NCBI GenBank assembly: GCA_020137815.1
Contig: CM035355.1
Location: forward strand, 5,111,003-5,175,002
DNA: 64,000 bases
Source: Hormiphora californensis
Taxonomy: Eukaryota; Ctenophora; Tentaculata; Cydippida; Pleurobrachiidae
Direction of reading: 5' to 3'
Below the pieces are notes generated by a model, which searched no databases, was not told where the DNA came from, and was given only the letters and a program-made list of their open reading frames with translations. A program made the translations under genes and the position numbers. Each line of letters begins with the position of its first letter. Positions within the stretch are counted from its first letter, which is position 1. Below are positions 47,001 through 59,252 of this stretch, piece by piece.

Positions 47001-50000
47001 CCAAGTCAAGTTGACTGTAGGTACTCCAACAGGAGATCTTCAGAGAAGCTCTGTGGAGGGAGGGGGTAGCAACAGGAACTCTTACACTAACTCTCAGGGT
47101 GGCAGCAATAGGAACTCTTATACCAACTCTCAGGAGAATCTCAGTCGATCTGGTAAGATGGGGTTACAATAGGGTTATAATGTGGGTACTATGTGGATTG
47201 TGGTTACAATGTGGTTACAAATACAATGGAGGAGTTTACTCTCCCGAACCCGACGCCACCTATTATGCGAACCTGCCTGTGGTAGTTCCTAATGGTGGGG
47301 TTGGGGAGGGGGGCTATTCTCCTAGTGTCGGCGATATCGCTTTGCGATAGTCCCCTGTGGGCTTGCCGTTGGCAAGCCCAGGCACTTCATAGATAGATAG
47401 ATGGAGGGTAATTTGATCCGAAACACATGAAGATAATTAGAAGTAATTATTTAACACTGTATTATATTTTCAGTTCACTCCCTCGCCTCCTCTCACCGAT
47501 CCTCTCCTCCCATTCCTCGAAGGATCAGTCCCGGTGGATCTGCCCGGTCAGGGAACTCTCGTAGCGGGTCCCCATCTCAACTCAGTACTGGGAGTTCCAG
47601 ACGGACCATTGGATCTAAAAACCAGGACCATCATAGACCAGCCTCATACGCTGGTAGTAGGTGCTCTGATCACAAGCCTGGGTCTGTAGTTGATAGAGCC
47701 TCGCTGCATGAGAGGAGTATGGCGTCTGATCGAGCCTCATTGCATGAGCGGGGTCTGGCGTCTGATAGGAATTCTATTGCGAGTAGGAACTCGATGGTCG
47801 ATCAAAACGCCATGGTTGACCGTAACTCTTTGCTTGGGTCCAGAAACTCTCTTGGAGATAGGAATTCTCTCGCAGATAGGAATTCTCTCGCAGATAGAAA
47901 CTCACTCGCAGATAGAAACTCACTCGCAGATAGGAACTCTCTCGCAGATAGGAGGGATTCTGATCGAAACAGTTCAGTAGCCGACCGGCAATCTCTGGCC
48001 GATTCTCGGAACTCTCTAGCTGATAAGAACTCTGCAATCGGGAGAGATTCCAGGAATTCAGAACCACGGATGGAATACGGTAGGCTCAGTTATACGGGAT
48101 CACATCGTAGCAACGGAGTGGGATCAGATGTGGGTAGCAGACATTCCGGCCGTAACAGTGAGCGGTTTTATTCGCCATCTCAGGAGAGATTCAGTGATAG
48201 GGGGTCGGTTCACGAACGGAACAGTGATAGGGGGTCTGTACAAGAGAGATTCAGCGACAGAGGATCAAACTTCGACAAATATTCTGAGAAAGGTTCTAAC
48301 TTTGATAGGGGTTCGGAGCGAGACAGGGGATCTGAACGGGACAGAATGTCTGAACGAGACAGGATGTCGGATCGAGACAGAATGTCGGATCGAGACAGAA
48401 TGTCGGATCGAGACCGGATGTCCGATAGAATGAGCGGTCACTTTCCGCCGCGTGAAACAGATCGTTACAGTGAACGATCGAGCGATCGATACTCGTTAGG
48501 TCGAGGTGATCAAATGAGTGACAGGAATAGTGCCCGATTTAGCGATAGATATAGTGACCGGGGTCACCCTGTAGAGAGATATAGTGACAGGCAGAGTGAC
48601 CGTCAAAGTGACAGGCAGAGTGACAGGCAGAGTGACAGATATTCTGGACGCGATATGGACAGGTATAGTGACCGAGCCTCCACTTTGGAAGGTGACAGGT
48701 CTCCAAGAATGGGGTCACTTCGTGGTGATGGAGAAAGCCGGCACTCTGGGTCCGTTAGAGGTGATGGAGAGAGCAGGCACTCAGGGTCTGTCCGAGGTGA
48801 CGTGGGAGATAGCCGTCACTCTGGGTCCGTTAGAGGTGATGTTGGAGACAGCCGTCACTCTGGGTCCGTTAGAGGTGATGTTGGAGACAGCCGTCACTCT
48901 GGGTCCGTCCGAGGTGACATCGGAGACAGTCGGCACTCAGGTTCGGTACGGAGTAGTCACCATTCTTCCTACGCGGGATCTAGGAGAAGTGTATCACCTC
49001 AGCAGCAGTGGGCTGGTAGCAGGCAAAGTAGTACTAGATCAGGGGCTCCACCGCCACCGAGATATGAAGAGTTAATGGGAGAAAGGGAACAGAAATTACC
49101 AACCCCTCCTGGATACCCTATAGAACGTGAGTTGAAAACTAAATCCTCTGGCCTTGTTGATTAACTCAACAAGTCTGACTCCCATTTCAGCCCCCCTCTA
49201 TAACCAGACTATCTCTAAATCTGATTTTTATGGAAACCACCACACAACCGTTTCCAGGTGAATTGGACCACTCAGCGCTGGCCATGCTACGTCACTCATC
49301 AGCCAGTCTCCAGTCAGATACCTCTCACAATTCCCAGCTCAGCAGTAGATCAGCCAAACAACCCACCCTCAGGACTGCTAACCTATACCGGGTAATAATA
49401 ATTGCTGTAGTGTTGTTTTCTCTCGGAAATCTATATATGGGAATGGGATCGATCCCCGATCGATCGTGGTTACGAAGTTACCCCTTGCCAGCGCGAGCGA
49501 AGATCGCACAGAGTGTGAGGTGTCTTCGATACCAACGATCGATCATAGAACACCATAACGCTTTGATTGAATTTAACACCTCCTCTTCCCAGGAGAAAAA
49601 CACCCCATTCGGTCTGAGTTTGGGAGGTGGAAAAGGGTGGCCTTTAGGAGGCTCCATCCCTCTCTTTATTTCTGGCCTTCAGAAAGGGGGCATTGCAGCC
49701 CGGACAGGCGTTTTGAAGGTACGCTATTACTTCTTTCGACTTGAGATAACAATTGTTTAGCTTTAAATTTAACTTAACTAGCTTTAATTAAGTTTTGTTA
49801 ATTTTGGTATATAATTTATGCAATTATTGAACAGGAAAAAGACAGGATAATTTGCATTAACGATATCAACGTAGAAAACCACAGTCATGAAGATGCAGTG
49901 AAGTTGCTAAGGGAGGCCTCCTCTCCAGTAACTCTTGTAGTTACAGACAACAGGTCAGTGTTACCACTCTCACAGTCAGTTACCATGGTTACCATGGTAA

Positions 50001-50599
50001 CATGCTGCCATGGTAACATGCTTGTAGTGTTTCTGAGTTATCCCATCCTCAAAAGATAGAACCTCCTAATCAGTAACATTATTTTCAGGCCGAATTTCCG
50101 GATTGAAAAGTTGGTTCGTTCTCTCAAGGAGGGTTTTGGGTTTAGTATCGTCGGAGGGACCGATAGTGAGCCACCTCTACCCATAACAGTGAAACAAGTA
50201 TATGATAATGGTGAGTTCAGGACTCAGGAGTGAGGTTAACAGACTGTCAGGCATCGCGCTGACCACCTGAAGTGGTCACTGGTACCCGCCCTCCCTGCCG
50301 ACCCGTCGGCAGGGAGGGGGTGACTCGTGGTCACTTGTCGGGCATCGCGATGACACAAAGGGGGATTCAGTCCTAGCTAGGCAAATACATACTGAATGCT
50401 TGAAATCGTCCAATCTTTGTGTTGGAACATGAAACATAAATTCACATCTCCTCCAGGTCCAGCGAGTGGTAAACTGCGGAGTGGTGATCAGATAATCTCA
50501 GTGAATGGTAAAAGTATAGAGGAATATACACGAGAGGAAGCGACATTACTCCTTCGATCCTGTACGGAAACCGTCACACTGGTCACGTTGAGGTCATGA
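44061..50599 (+). CDS. Multi-PDZ scaffold, 3' half, copy A (11 exons, intact to the stop)
   Basis: Exons 44061-44231, 44349-44481, 44638-44816, 46990-47152, 47474-49126, 49258-49391, 49593-49718, 49835-49953, 50089-50210 and 50457-50599, preceded by the damaged exon ending at 43916, are all phase-matched. Domains: a PDZ (TEGLGTGIILS in copy B, GMGTGIILS here; DLIISIDGN), a second PDZ (GSIGLSITE ... GQRILKIGD), a 550-residue low-complexity linker rich in Asp/Arg/Ser, then two C-terminal PDZ domains (FGLSLGGG ... and FGFSIVGG ... GDQIISVNG), ending LVTLRS. The long intron 44817-46989 carries about 2 kb of nested transposons missing from copy B, so this copy may be spliced less efficiently. It is probably the 3' end of the L27 gene starting at 16289, or a duplicate of it. 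Confidence 0.8.
45338..46626. mobile_element. 1289-bp hAT-like element with 7-G termini
   Basis: Termini GGGGGGGTCGTCATGTTAAT at the left and the complementary ATTAACATGACGACCCCCCC-like sequence at the right. AGTAGACA occurs at 45330-45337 and 46627-46634, a perfect 8-bp duplication. The subterminal DNA is rich in TTAACAT direct repeats. It is interrupted by the foldback at 45548-46303. Confidence 0.88.
45548..46303. mobile_element. Foldback element with CCCTGATTTAGTGGCACC ends
   Basis: CCTGATTTAGTGGCACCCCG at the left pairs with its complement near 46300. Longer arms (GAATCGTGTTTCGAATCGGT and its complement) lie inside, around an AT-rich centre of TTTTTTGATC runs. The left end CAGTCGGACCCTG matches the family seen at 3749 and 17180. 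Confidence 0.8.
47474..49126 (+). repeat. Asp/Arg/Ser-rich coding minisatellite exon, copy A
   Basis: This exon encodes about 550 residues almost wholly of short repeated motifs: NSLADR units (47860-47960), RDRMSD units (48300-48430), RQSD units (48590-48640) and RGDVGDSRHSGSV units (48720-48950). Copy number differs between copies A and B while the frame is kept, so repeat-number changes have occurred in multiples of three. The product is an intrinsically disordered linker between PDZ domains with many Ser sites in RxxS-like contexts. Confidence 0.9.
50240..50350. repeat. CGGCAGGGAGGG hairpin element, simple form
   Basis: CCCTCCCTGCCGACCCGTCG is followed by the complementary GGCAGGGAGGG, inside outer GTGGTCAC half sites. 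It lies in the last intron of copy A. The orthologous site in copy B (58755-58995) contains the same hairpin with a further insertion in it. Confidence 0.8.
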
Positions 50600-51575
50600 G
50601 ATATAAGGAGAGACTGTGAATTTGTACAAAGTTATACCCGTGGGCCCTTGTCAGCGCTATATGAGACACACGTTTTAGTCAATTTTACAGTGCCTTGAAG
50701 ATTTTACCCATTGATTTGCATGTACTACAGAAGCTGTGTTGAGAGAGTTCGGTGTTCTACTAAAATACCGCATGATGTAGGGTTGAGAAGTTACATTGAG
50801 TTTTTGAGTGTTTTTAGGGTGGTTATTGCTGCACTTCTGAACAGTTTGAAGTTGAGTGTGGCCAAGTTCGAGGTGTTCTTTTTACTCGATTATTATTACC
50901 ATCCTCCTTGAATTTGTGATTTAGATTTGCTATATATCCTATGTAACTTTAGTAGCGGCTTAAATAGAAAATTTTTTTGATTATATTTTGAGTGAACTGG
51001 ACGTAGAAGACCGGAGCAGAGGACTGGATAGTTGTTCCAAGCCATACCAGCTCTTCTTATACTACTCTGAGTTCAAATTTCGCTTCAGGGTGGTCCCCTT
51101 CATTGATGAAGCGTGTTGTCTGAGAGAAGCATTTTATTAATCTGTAGAACTGATAGCTTCTTCCGGAAGCAGCTATATCATTTCTACAGATTATTATCAT
51201 GCGGCTCTGAATAAACAATTATCCGATACTTATCCTGTCGAATATTATTTGTATGTTGTATTGCTCTAGCAGTACCAAACTATTATAATATTTGGATGTC
51301 TGATTCTCTCCATAATGAATACCAAATAGAGAGGGGGACCCGGGACTCCTGCAGCTGCTGTGGCAGCACAAGAACACCTGTGACGTAGCATGGACTGTGT
51401 ATAGTTGTTCAGGGGGCCAATGGTTTTCCCGGATACCCCTTCTTACTACAGAGCGCTCTCTCTATCTCTCACCCCATGAGGGACCATTAGTTCCAAGCAC
51501 AGGAGGCACTCTCTCTCTATCTTTCTTGCTCCCTCTCTCTCTCTCTCTCGCCCTCTCTAGCTCTCTCTATCTCTA

Positions 51576-51626
<51 letters not shown>

Positions 51627-51978
51627 CTCTCTCTATCTCTCTACATTTATTGTTTCTCACTCCAACTCTCTCCACAACTATTCAATGTACTCGCGAGATA
51701 CCTCTGTTTCTCGATTCTATCCAGATCCAGATTCCCAAACAATCTGTCTTCTTCACCCACTGCTCTCCCTCCTGTCTACCTCTAGAACTCTGTTTGTTTC
51801 AGTGTACATCTCTTTCTTTTTCCTTGTAGCTTTTGAGAGATCCAATATCTTGTTTTGTTTAGCTTAATCTTGGACATCATTTGCTTCCTTTCCTTGTCAA
51901 GTTCTCTGACACCAGCCCGGCCCATAGCAACTGACTCCATAGCAACTGACTCCAGCACTGGTTTACAGCCAGTTTCAA

Positions 51979-54900
51979 ATGTCCGTTAAATCGTGGACAT
52001 GGTTTGACCGGGAGTTGGATGCGATGTCAGACCTGGCCACCAGTCAAAAGTCCCTGGCATCCAGCACTCTCACCATCGCTCGGTCACTCACCAACCTACC
52101 TGGGAAACACGAACTATCCTATACATGTGATGGATTCATTGTCGCTGTACCCCCTCCCTCCCCTAAGGATCAACCAATTCCACCGGACCTTGTTCCTGAA
52201 GACAACTACATGGACCCTCAAGAAAATTGCTGGTTCGCTCCAGACCATATCGAGGACCCACAAACCGATGGGTTCCCAGGCCATGATAAGCTGCAACATA
52301 CCAAGCTCAATGATGATGGACCATTCTACTCCCATCACAACCACCATGGCCCAATAATAGGCCGGAGAAGCGAGTGCTCCAGAATCCTCCCTCCTGAGGA
52401 TGACCGTTACCATAGCTACGAAGGACCTGGTTACCGTTCGCAGCAAGCCAGATCTGGGTTACCAGAGTCACCCTGAGTTCTCAAAATCAGAGACAGATCT
52501 ACCAATCACCTCTGGGGTTGTCTTAGATTTGGATTTGCTGCTAAGCGATCATGATCTAGCGACCGTGTCAGCTATATCCCAGCCAACAGTCAGCTACTTC
52601 AGTAACCCAGTCTACCTAGCCCCATCCTCCCAGAACTCCCATTATCCGAGGACAACTGGGTCTCCTCTCTTCAAGAATCTTGGCCACGGATCACCGGAGC
52701 TGTATGGGAAGATTTGTTTTGGTAGTTTTGACGAGGATTTGTCTCAGGGAGAGTTTTGGGATAGCGTCTCAAGCGTTGATCAGCAGTTACTTGAGTCTAA
52801 TGAGGTCCGTGTGTTTGTTTTTTGGTTTGTCAGTGTGTTTGTCAACCAGCTTATTCTGGACCCATAACTAAATATGAACAAGACAGTACTTAGCTTATAG
52901 ACCGACCCCTTATTTTGATTTCTAATTTTACCCAAATGTTGGGTACTGTAGGGTAACACACTTGAACTAGTGTAGAGTATTTTGCGGAGATACAAGACGT
53001 ATGAACAAAAAATCTAACCCCCTCCTCTCCTCTCAGGTAACCCCAGTAAACTCTGAACCCGGAACACCCGTGGTGCTAGGACCTGGGAGACTGGTTGCCC
53101 CGGTAACCGTTCACGAGAACCCCTCGCCACCTCCGCTACTGGCTGCAACACCCCCTGCTTCTTCGACGCCCACCAACAACACATCAGGTGTGTGTGGAGG
53201 GAGAGATCATGATTTTTCCTTGGCTGATTAGATCCCTTGAAAACAGAATTAGTTTAAGATAGATGGAGGGATTGAGACTAGAGAAGGTACTCAGTGGTTT
53301 CGATGTAGTAGGTACTCACATCACCAATAACATCCCCCCTCCACCAGGTTCCATGACGCCCCCAGTAGCCCAGAATTCCTTCACAGTAGTAGTCAAGAAG
53401 GTGGACACATCCCTCGGTATAAATGTCATCCAGAAGGGCTCAGGAATCTTTATCAAGAACCTGGTTCCCGATGGGCCTGCCAGTAAGAGCCCCAGGATAA
53501 GGCCTGGGGATCAGATTCTGGCGGTAAATGAGCATCCTCTCTCGGGGTTGTCTAGGATGAAAGCTATTACGGTGCTGAGAAGGGCAGAGGGAGAGGTGAC
53601 ACTGCTACTTACCCGATCAAGTGTAACTGTTGCCAATATTACTGCAAAGGTTAGTTTGGAGAATTAGCTGCTCTATTAACCAATCAGAGGCCAGTATTTC
53701 AAACTCTTAACCAATCAGAGGCCGGTATTATAAAATAATGGCAGCTGTGGTTGGTCAGTGTGCCTGCTACACTAAACCCCGAAACTTTGTATTGTTTCAG
53801 CCAGAGGATATTTCCTTGGGGGAGGCAGAAAAAGAAAATGAGGATATAAACCGTTTATCTGATAACAGGTAACCATGGTAACCATTGAGCGCTAGTCGGC
53901 ATGCCTTTTCACATTTGTCTCCCAACCACCGCTACTCTTTCGATTCTCCAATTGCAAGTGCTCTCCACATGCACATTCATCTTTGACCTCCCCTTATTTC
54001 TCTTCCCCTTTCTCTCTCACCCTCTCTATTTCGATCTCCCTCCTAACTTTGTTTTCACTCTAACCTTGTTGAGTAACTCAACAACTCTGACCGTTACTGA
54101 ACTGTTATTCTCTTTTCAGCTACCACTCCCTCAACTCCCTGACCCTCACTTCTATATTTCAGCTACCACTCCCTCAACTCCCTGGGTATGATGGGACCGG
54201 AGATTATGGTGGAGAAAGCGTCAGTAAAAGATATCAGTTGTTTTCTGGCCGACCAAGCACCCTCTCCAGACTCCCAATCTGTGCATTCGAGGCATAGTGA
54301 AGCTTCGGTCAAATCAAGACACAGTGAGACGCCCTCTGTCAAGTCAAGGCACAGCGAGACGCCCTCTGTCAAGTCAAGGCACAGCGAGACGCCCTCTGTC
54401 AAGTCAAGGCACAGCGAGACACCTTCAAGACACAGTGAGGCACCCTCAATGCATCATCAAGGCGTCTCCCAAGGCCCTCCTTCGGTTGCTAGCTCGAAGC
54501 ACAGTCTCAACAACGTGATGTCCAACTCACAGCACAGTATTCAGACACAATCAATATGCTCGGACGCCCTGGGTGTCATGGTTACCGCATCTTCGGACGC
54601 CTTAGCAACCAACTATCAAGGTGTAGACCCGATCTACACAACTGTAGGGGCAAAGGAGAAAGAGGAGGAGGAGGAGGTGATTCCAAGACAGTCTAGTGTG
54701 GTTTTGAGACCTGATACTGGAAATAGGAGGATATCGTGGAATGACAATCCCATTGAGGTACAATTTTAATTAGCTAATATTACGTGTGTTATACTCCCCT
54801 ATTTTTGTCTCCATAACAACTAGCCCTAGCAACTGAAGCACTCCTTTTGACTCATATAATGTAGCACCAAATTTACTGACCCATTTCTCTCTCTTGATTA

Positions 54901-57900
54901 GCCGGAGAGAGATGTAGTGACGGTAGATATAAAAACTGAGGGGCTGGGAACTGGAATTATTCTGAGCCCTCAGATCTACCCCGATGGGATATTGGTGAAG
55001 GGTCTGGGTCCCACTGCAGCTGCACAACAGTATATCTGGCCACAGGATCTTATTATCAGTATTGATGGAAATGTAAGTACATATTCTGGTGTGTGGGAAG
55101 TGCACTTCCAGGGTATAATAACATCTAATTCATTCATTTCGGCATCAAATCTATCAAACAGTGCATTTTTACATGCCTCCTTCTTTCAGACAACTGATGG
55201 GTTGGCCATGTCCGATGCTGCAGAATTACTATCCACTACCAACACTACAATTCGGTTGGTGGTAAAGAGGGACTGCCCTAACTACAACGTGGTAACGGTC
55301 ATCGTGGAGAAACCTAAATCAGGTAACTCGGTTACCATGGTAACCCTGGCAAAGTTATTCGAGAAAATATATACCCCCGAAAGTTGGATACCCCAAAAGT
55401 TATCTCTATCGTCCCTCTCCCACTATCAGGAAGTATTGGTTTGAGTATCACGGAAAGAAGATCCCTACCTGGTATCTACATCTCCCAAGTGACGCCTGGT
55501 GGGGCTGCCCATATTGCTGGTGGAATAGAGAGGGGTCAGAGAATTCTAAAGATTGGTGATGCCAGTGTCAAATACATGAGACAACCAGAATTTGTTCGAT
55601 TACTAAAGGTAACTAATCAATCATTTTAGCAAAGTTGAACTAAATATTTTACAGAATCTTAGAAAGCCTAATCTCATGATAACGAACCCCCCCCCCCATT
55701 TCTAATACTAACTACACCACCCTTTACTACATCTTGTTAATTTAGTAACTATAATAACCAACTATCACACCAGGAAAGTGTGGCCCAAGTCAAGTTGACA
55801 GTTGGGACTCCAACCGGAGATCTACAGAAGAGTTTTGTGGAGGGAGGTGGTAGCAACAGGAACTCCTACACTAACTCTCAGGGTGGGGGCAGCAACAGGA
55901 ACTCTTATACCAACTCTCAGGAGAATCTCAGTCGATCTGGTAAGATCTGGTTACACAAAAGTTACGATTAAGTTACAGTAGGGTGGTTAAAATGTGGTTA
56001 CACAATGAGGTTACAATAGTTATTTAACCCTGTATTATATTTTCAGTTCACTCCCTCTCCTCCTCTCACCGGTCCTCTCCTCCCATTCCTCGAAGGATCA
56101 GTCCCGGTGGATCTGCCCGGTCAGGGAACTCTCGGAGTGGCTCCCCATCTCAACTCAGCACAGGGAGTTCCAGACGGACCATTGGGTCTAAAAACCAGGA
56201 CCACCATAGACCAGCCTCATACGCTGGCAGTAGATGCTCAGATCACAAGCCTGGATCTGTAGTTGATAGAGCATCACTACATGAGAGGAGTCTGGCGTCT
56301 GATAGGGCCTCATTACATGAGAGGAGTCTAGCATCAGACAGAGCATCACTTCACGAACGCGGTTTGGCGTCTGATAGGAATTCTATTGCGAGCAGGAACT
56401 CTATGGTTGATCAAAACGCAATGGTTGACCGTAACTCTTTGATTGGATCCAGAAACTCCCTGGGAGATAGAACCTCACTCGCAGATAGAAACTCTCTGGC
56501 AGATAGAAACTCTCTCGCAGATAGGAACTCACTCGCTGATCGGAGGGATTCTGATCGAAACAGTTCAGTAGCCGACCGGCAATCTCTGGCCGATTCTCGG
56601 AACTCTCTAGCTGATAAGAACTCTGCAATCGGGAGAGATTCCAGGAATTCAGAACCACGGATGGAATACGGTAGGCTCAGTTATACGGGATCACATCGCA
56701 GCAATGGAGTCGGATCAGATGTTGGTAGCAGACATTCCGGCCGTAACAGTGAGCGGTTTTATTCGCCATCTCAAGAGAGATTCAGCGATAGGGGGTCTGT
56801 TCACGAACGGAACAGTGATAGGGGGTCTGTACAAGAGAAGTTCAGTGACAGAGGATCAAACTTCGACAAATATTCTGAGAAAGGTTCTAACTTTGATAGG
56901 GGCTCAGAGCGAGATAGAGGTAGTGAACGAGATAGGCCGGGCTCGGAACGAGACAGGATGTCTGATAGGATGTCGGAGCGAGACCGGATGTCGGATCGAG
57001 ACAGGATGTCGGATCGAGACCGGATGTCCGATAGAATGAGCGGTCACTTCCCACCACGTGAAACAGATCGTTACAGTGAACGATCGAGCGATCGATACTC
57101 GTTAGGTCGAGGTGAACAAATGGGTGACAGGAATAGTGCACGGTTTAGCGATAGATACAGTGATCGGGGTCACCCTGTGGAGAGATATAGTGACAGGCAG
57201 AGTGACCGTCAAAGTGACCGGCAGAGTGACCGTCAAAGTGACCGCCAAAGTGACAGATATTCGGGGCGTGATATGGACAGGTATAGTGACCGAGCCTCCA
57301 CTTTGGAAGGTGATCGGTCTCCAAGAATGGGGTCAATTCGTGGTGATGGAGAGAGCAGGCACTCAGGGTCCGTTAGAGGTGATATTGGAGACAGCCGTCA
57401 CTCAGGGTCCGTCCGAGGTGACGTGGGAGATAGCCGACACTCTGGGTCCGTCCGAGGTGACGTGGGAGAGAGCCGTCACTCAGGGTCCGTCCGAGGCGAC
57501 ATCGGAGACAGTCGGCACTCAGGCTCAGTACGGAGTAGTCACCATTCTTCCTACGCGGGATCTAGGAGAAGTGTATCACCTCAGCAGCAGTGGGCTGGCA
57601 GCAGGCAAAGTAGTACTAGATCAGGGGCTCCACCGCCACCGAGATATGAAGAGTTAATGGGAGAAAGGGAACAGAAATTACCAACCCCTCCTGGATACCC
57701 TATAGAACGTGAGTTGAAAACTAACTCCTCTGGCCTTGTTGATTAACTCAACAAGTCTGACTCCCATTTCAGCCCCCCTCTATAACCAGACTATCTCTAA
57801 ATCTGATTTCTATGGAAACCACCACACAACCGTTTCCAGGTGAATTAGACCACTCAGCGCTGGCAATGTTACGTCACTCCTCAGCCAGTCTCCAGTCAGA

Positions 57901-59252
57901 TACCTCTCACAATTCCCAGCTCAGCAGTAGATCAGCCAAACAACCCACCCTCAGGACTGCAAACCTATACCGGGTAATAATAATTGCTGTAGTGTTGTTT
58001 TCTCTCGGAAATCTATATATGGGAATGGGATCGATCCCCGACCTCTCATAGAACACCATAACGCTTTGATTCGATTTAACACCACCACCACCTCTTCCCA
58101 GGAGAAAAACACCCCATTCGGTCTGAGTTTGGGAGGTGGAAAAGGGTGGCCTTTAGGAGGCTCCATTCCTCTCTTTATTTCTGGTCTTCAGAAAGGGGGC
58201 ATTGCGGCCCGAACGGGCGTTCTGAAGGTACACTATTACTTCTTTTTTACTTTAGAGCTAACAATTGTTTAGCATTACATTTCACCAGATTCAAATAGTA
58301 AATTTAAGTTTTAATCAATAAATACAATTATTAAACAGGAGAAAGACCGGATAATTTGCATTAACGATATCAACGTAGAAAACCACAGTCATGAAGATGC
58401 AGTGAAGTTGCTAAGGGAGGCCTCCTCTCCAGTAACTCTTGTAGTGACAGACAACAGGTCAGTTACCCCTCAGTCGGTTACCATGGTAACCTTGATTAGT
58501 CAGTCACTATGGTAACATACTTGTTGTGTTTATGAGTTATCCGATTTCTCAAAAGATAGAACGATCCTAATCAGTAACATTATTTTCAGGCCGAATTTCC
58601 GGATTGAAAAGTTGGTCCGTTCTCTCAAGGAGGGTTTTGGGTTTAGTATCGTCGGAGGGACTGATAGTGAGCCACCTCTACCGATAACAGTGAAACAAGT
58701 ATACGATAATGGTGAGTCTCCAGGACTCAGGAGTGAGGTTAACAGACTGGCAGGCATCGCGCTGACCACCTGAAGTGGTCACTGGTACCCGCCCTCCCTG
58801 CCGACCCGTCGGCAGGGAGGGCAGGAAATAAGGGTCTAATGTCCTACATGCCGACGGCGATCTCACCCTAATTTCGTTGGCATGTAGGGCATTAGACCCC
58901 TGTATTCCGCCCTCCCTGCCGAATGCCCTCCCTACCGACCCGTCGGCAGGGAGGACCGTCGGTAGGGAGGGGGTGACTCGTGGTCACTGGTCGGGCATCG
59001 CGATGACACAAAGGGGGATTCAGTCCTTGCTAGGCAAATACATACTGAATGCTTGAAATCGTCCAATCTTTGTGTTGGAACATAAAAGATTAATTCTCAT
59101 CTCTTCCAGGTCCAGCAAGTGGTAAACTGCGGAGTGGTGATCAGATAATTTCAGTGAATGGTAAAAGTATAGAGGAATACACACGGGAGGAGGCGACACT
59201 ACTTCTTCGATCCTGTACGGAAACCGTCACACTAGTCACATTAAGGTCATGA
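51979..59252 (+). CDS. Multi-PDZ scaffold, 3' half, copy B (15 exons, about 1631 codons)
   Basis: Exons 51979-52804, 53037-53187, 53348-53649, 53801-53868, 54163-54757, 54902-55072, 55190-55322, 55430-55608, 55774-55939, 56047-57708, 57840-57973, 58102-58227, 58339-58457, 58590-58711 and 59110-59252 (TGA) are phase-matched, apart from one extra base near 52421 (TACGAAGGACC versus TACGAGGACC in copy A). The first exon may instead begin at the TTTACAG acceptor at 51968. Domains in order: an acidic/Pro-rich region; a PDZ in a single exon (LGINVIQKG, GDQILAVNE); a His/Ser-rich repeat region with an IYTTV tyrosine; a PDZ (GTGIILS); a PDZ (IGLSITE); the 550-residue Asp/Arg/Ser linker; and two terminal PDZ domains (FGLSLGGG, FGFSIVGG). 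It has no L27 domain, guanylate kinase or membrane span. It is best read as the C-terminal half of a PATJ/MPDZ-type polarity scaffold. Confidence 0.82.
54112..54181 (+). repeat. Tandem duplication of an exon acceptor in PDZ copy B
   Basis: CAG|CTACCACTCCCTCAACTCCC occurs at 54117 and again at 54160, each with its own pyrimidine tract. The two acceptors are 43 bases apart, so they differ in frame, and only the downstream one is open. Copy A has the same doubled acceptor near 43275 and 43319, so the event predates the segmental duplication. Confidence 0.85.
54297..54460 (+). repeat. Coding minisatellite encoding SVKSRHSETP units
   Basis: A 30-bp unit (PSVKSRHSET) is repeated four times in copy B. 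Copy A has fewer copies around 43490-43580, broken by indels. It forms a basic, Ser/His-rich disordered stretch ahead of the next PDZ. Confidence 0.9.
56047..57708 (+). repeat. Asp/Arg/Ser-rich coding minisatellite exon, copy B
   Basis: Counterpart of 47474-49126. It has more SLASDRASLHER units (56240-56380), fewer NSLADR units, different numbers of RDRMSD and RQSD units, and a different series of RGDxGDSRHSGSV units. Length differs by 9 bp overall (1662 versus 1653), always in steps that keep frame. Confidence 0.9.
58755..58995. mobile_element. CGGCAGGGAGGG hairpin with nested insertion (copy B only)
   Basis: The hairpin present at the matching site of copy A is interrupted by about 150 bp. 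That insert has its own inverted repeats (GTCTAATG(T/C)CCTACATGCC / GGCATGTAGGGCATTAGACC) and a second CCCTCCCTACCGACCCGTCG hairpin. Self-insertion of a small palindromic element is the simplest reading. Confidence 0.8.

Larger units (their letters stand above)
39595..51040 (+). repeat. Segmental tandem duplication, unit A (about 11.4 kb)
   Basis: The unit begins around TTCATTGATGAAGCGTGTTG (39615) and runs past the 3' end of PDZ copy A to near GGACTGGATAGTTGTTCC. The same sequence order recurs in unit B (51083-59690). From 43917 to 44880, introns as well as exons are nearly identical to 54758-55670. From 39.6 to 43.9 kb the match is broken by many one-base indels. Unit A is longer because of extra DNA around 39.82-40.6 kb and a 2 kb nested insertion at 44954-46940. 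Confidence 0.9.

Noticed and set aside
48584-49075. 163-codon open frame overlapping the Asp/Arg/Ser exon in another frame
   Set aside because: Repetitive codons keep alternative frames open. The frame with splice-phase agreement is the Asp/Arg/Ser one.
49390-49470. Apparent membrane span (VIIIAVVLFSLGNLYMG) following the exon at 49258-49391 in copy A, and the same in copy B
   Set aside because: It starts exactly at a GTAATA donor, and the next PDZ exon joins in phase from the CAG upstream of GAGAAAAACACC. It is intron read-through.
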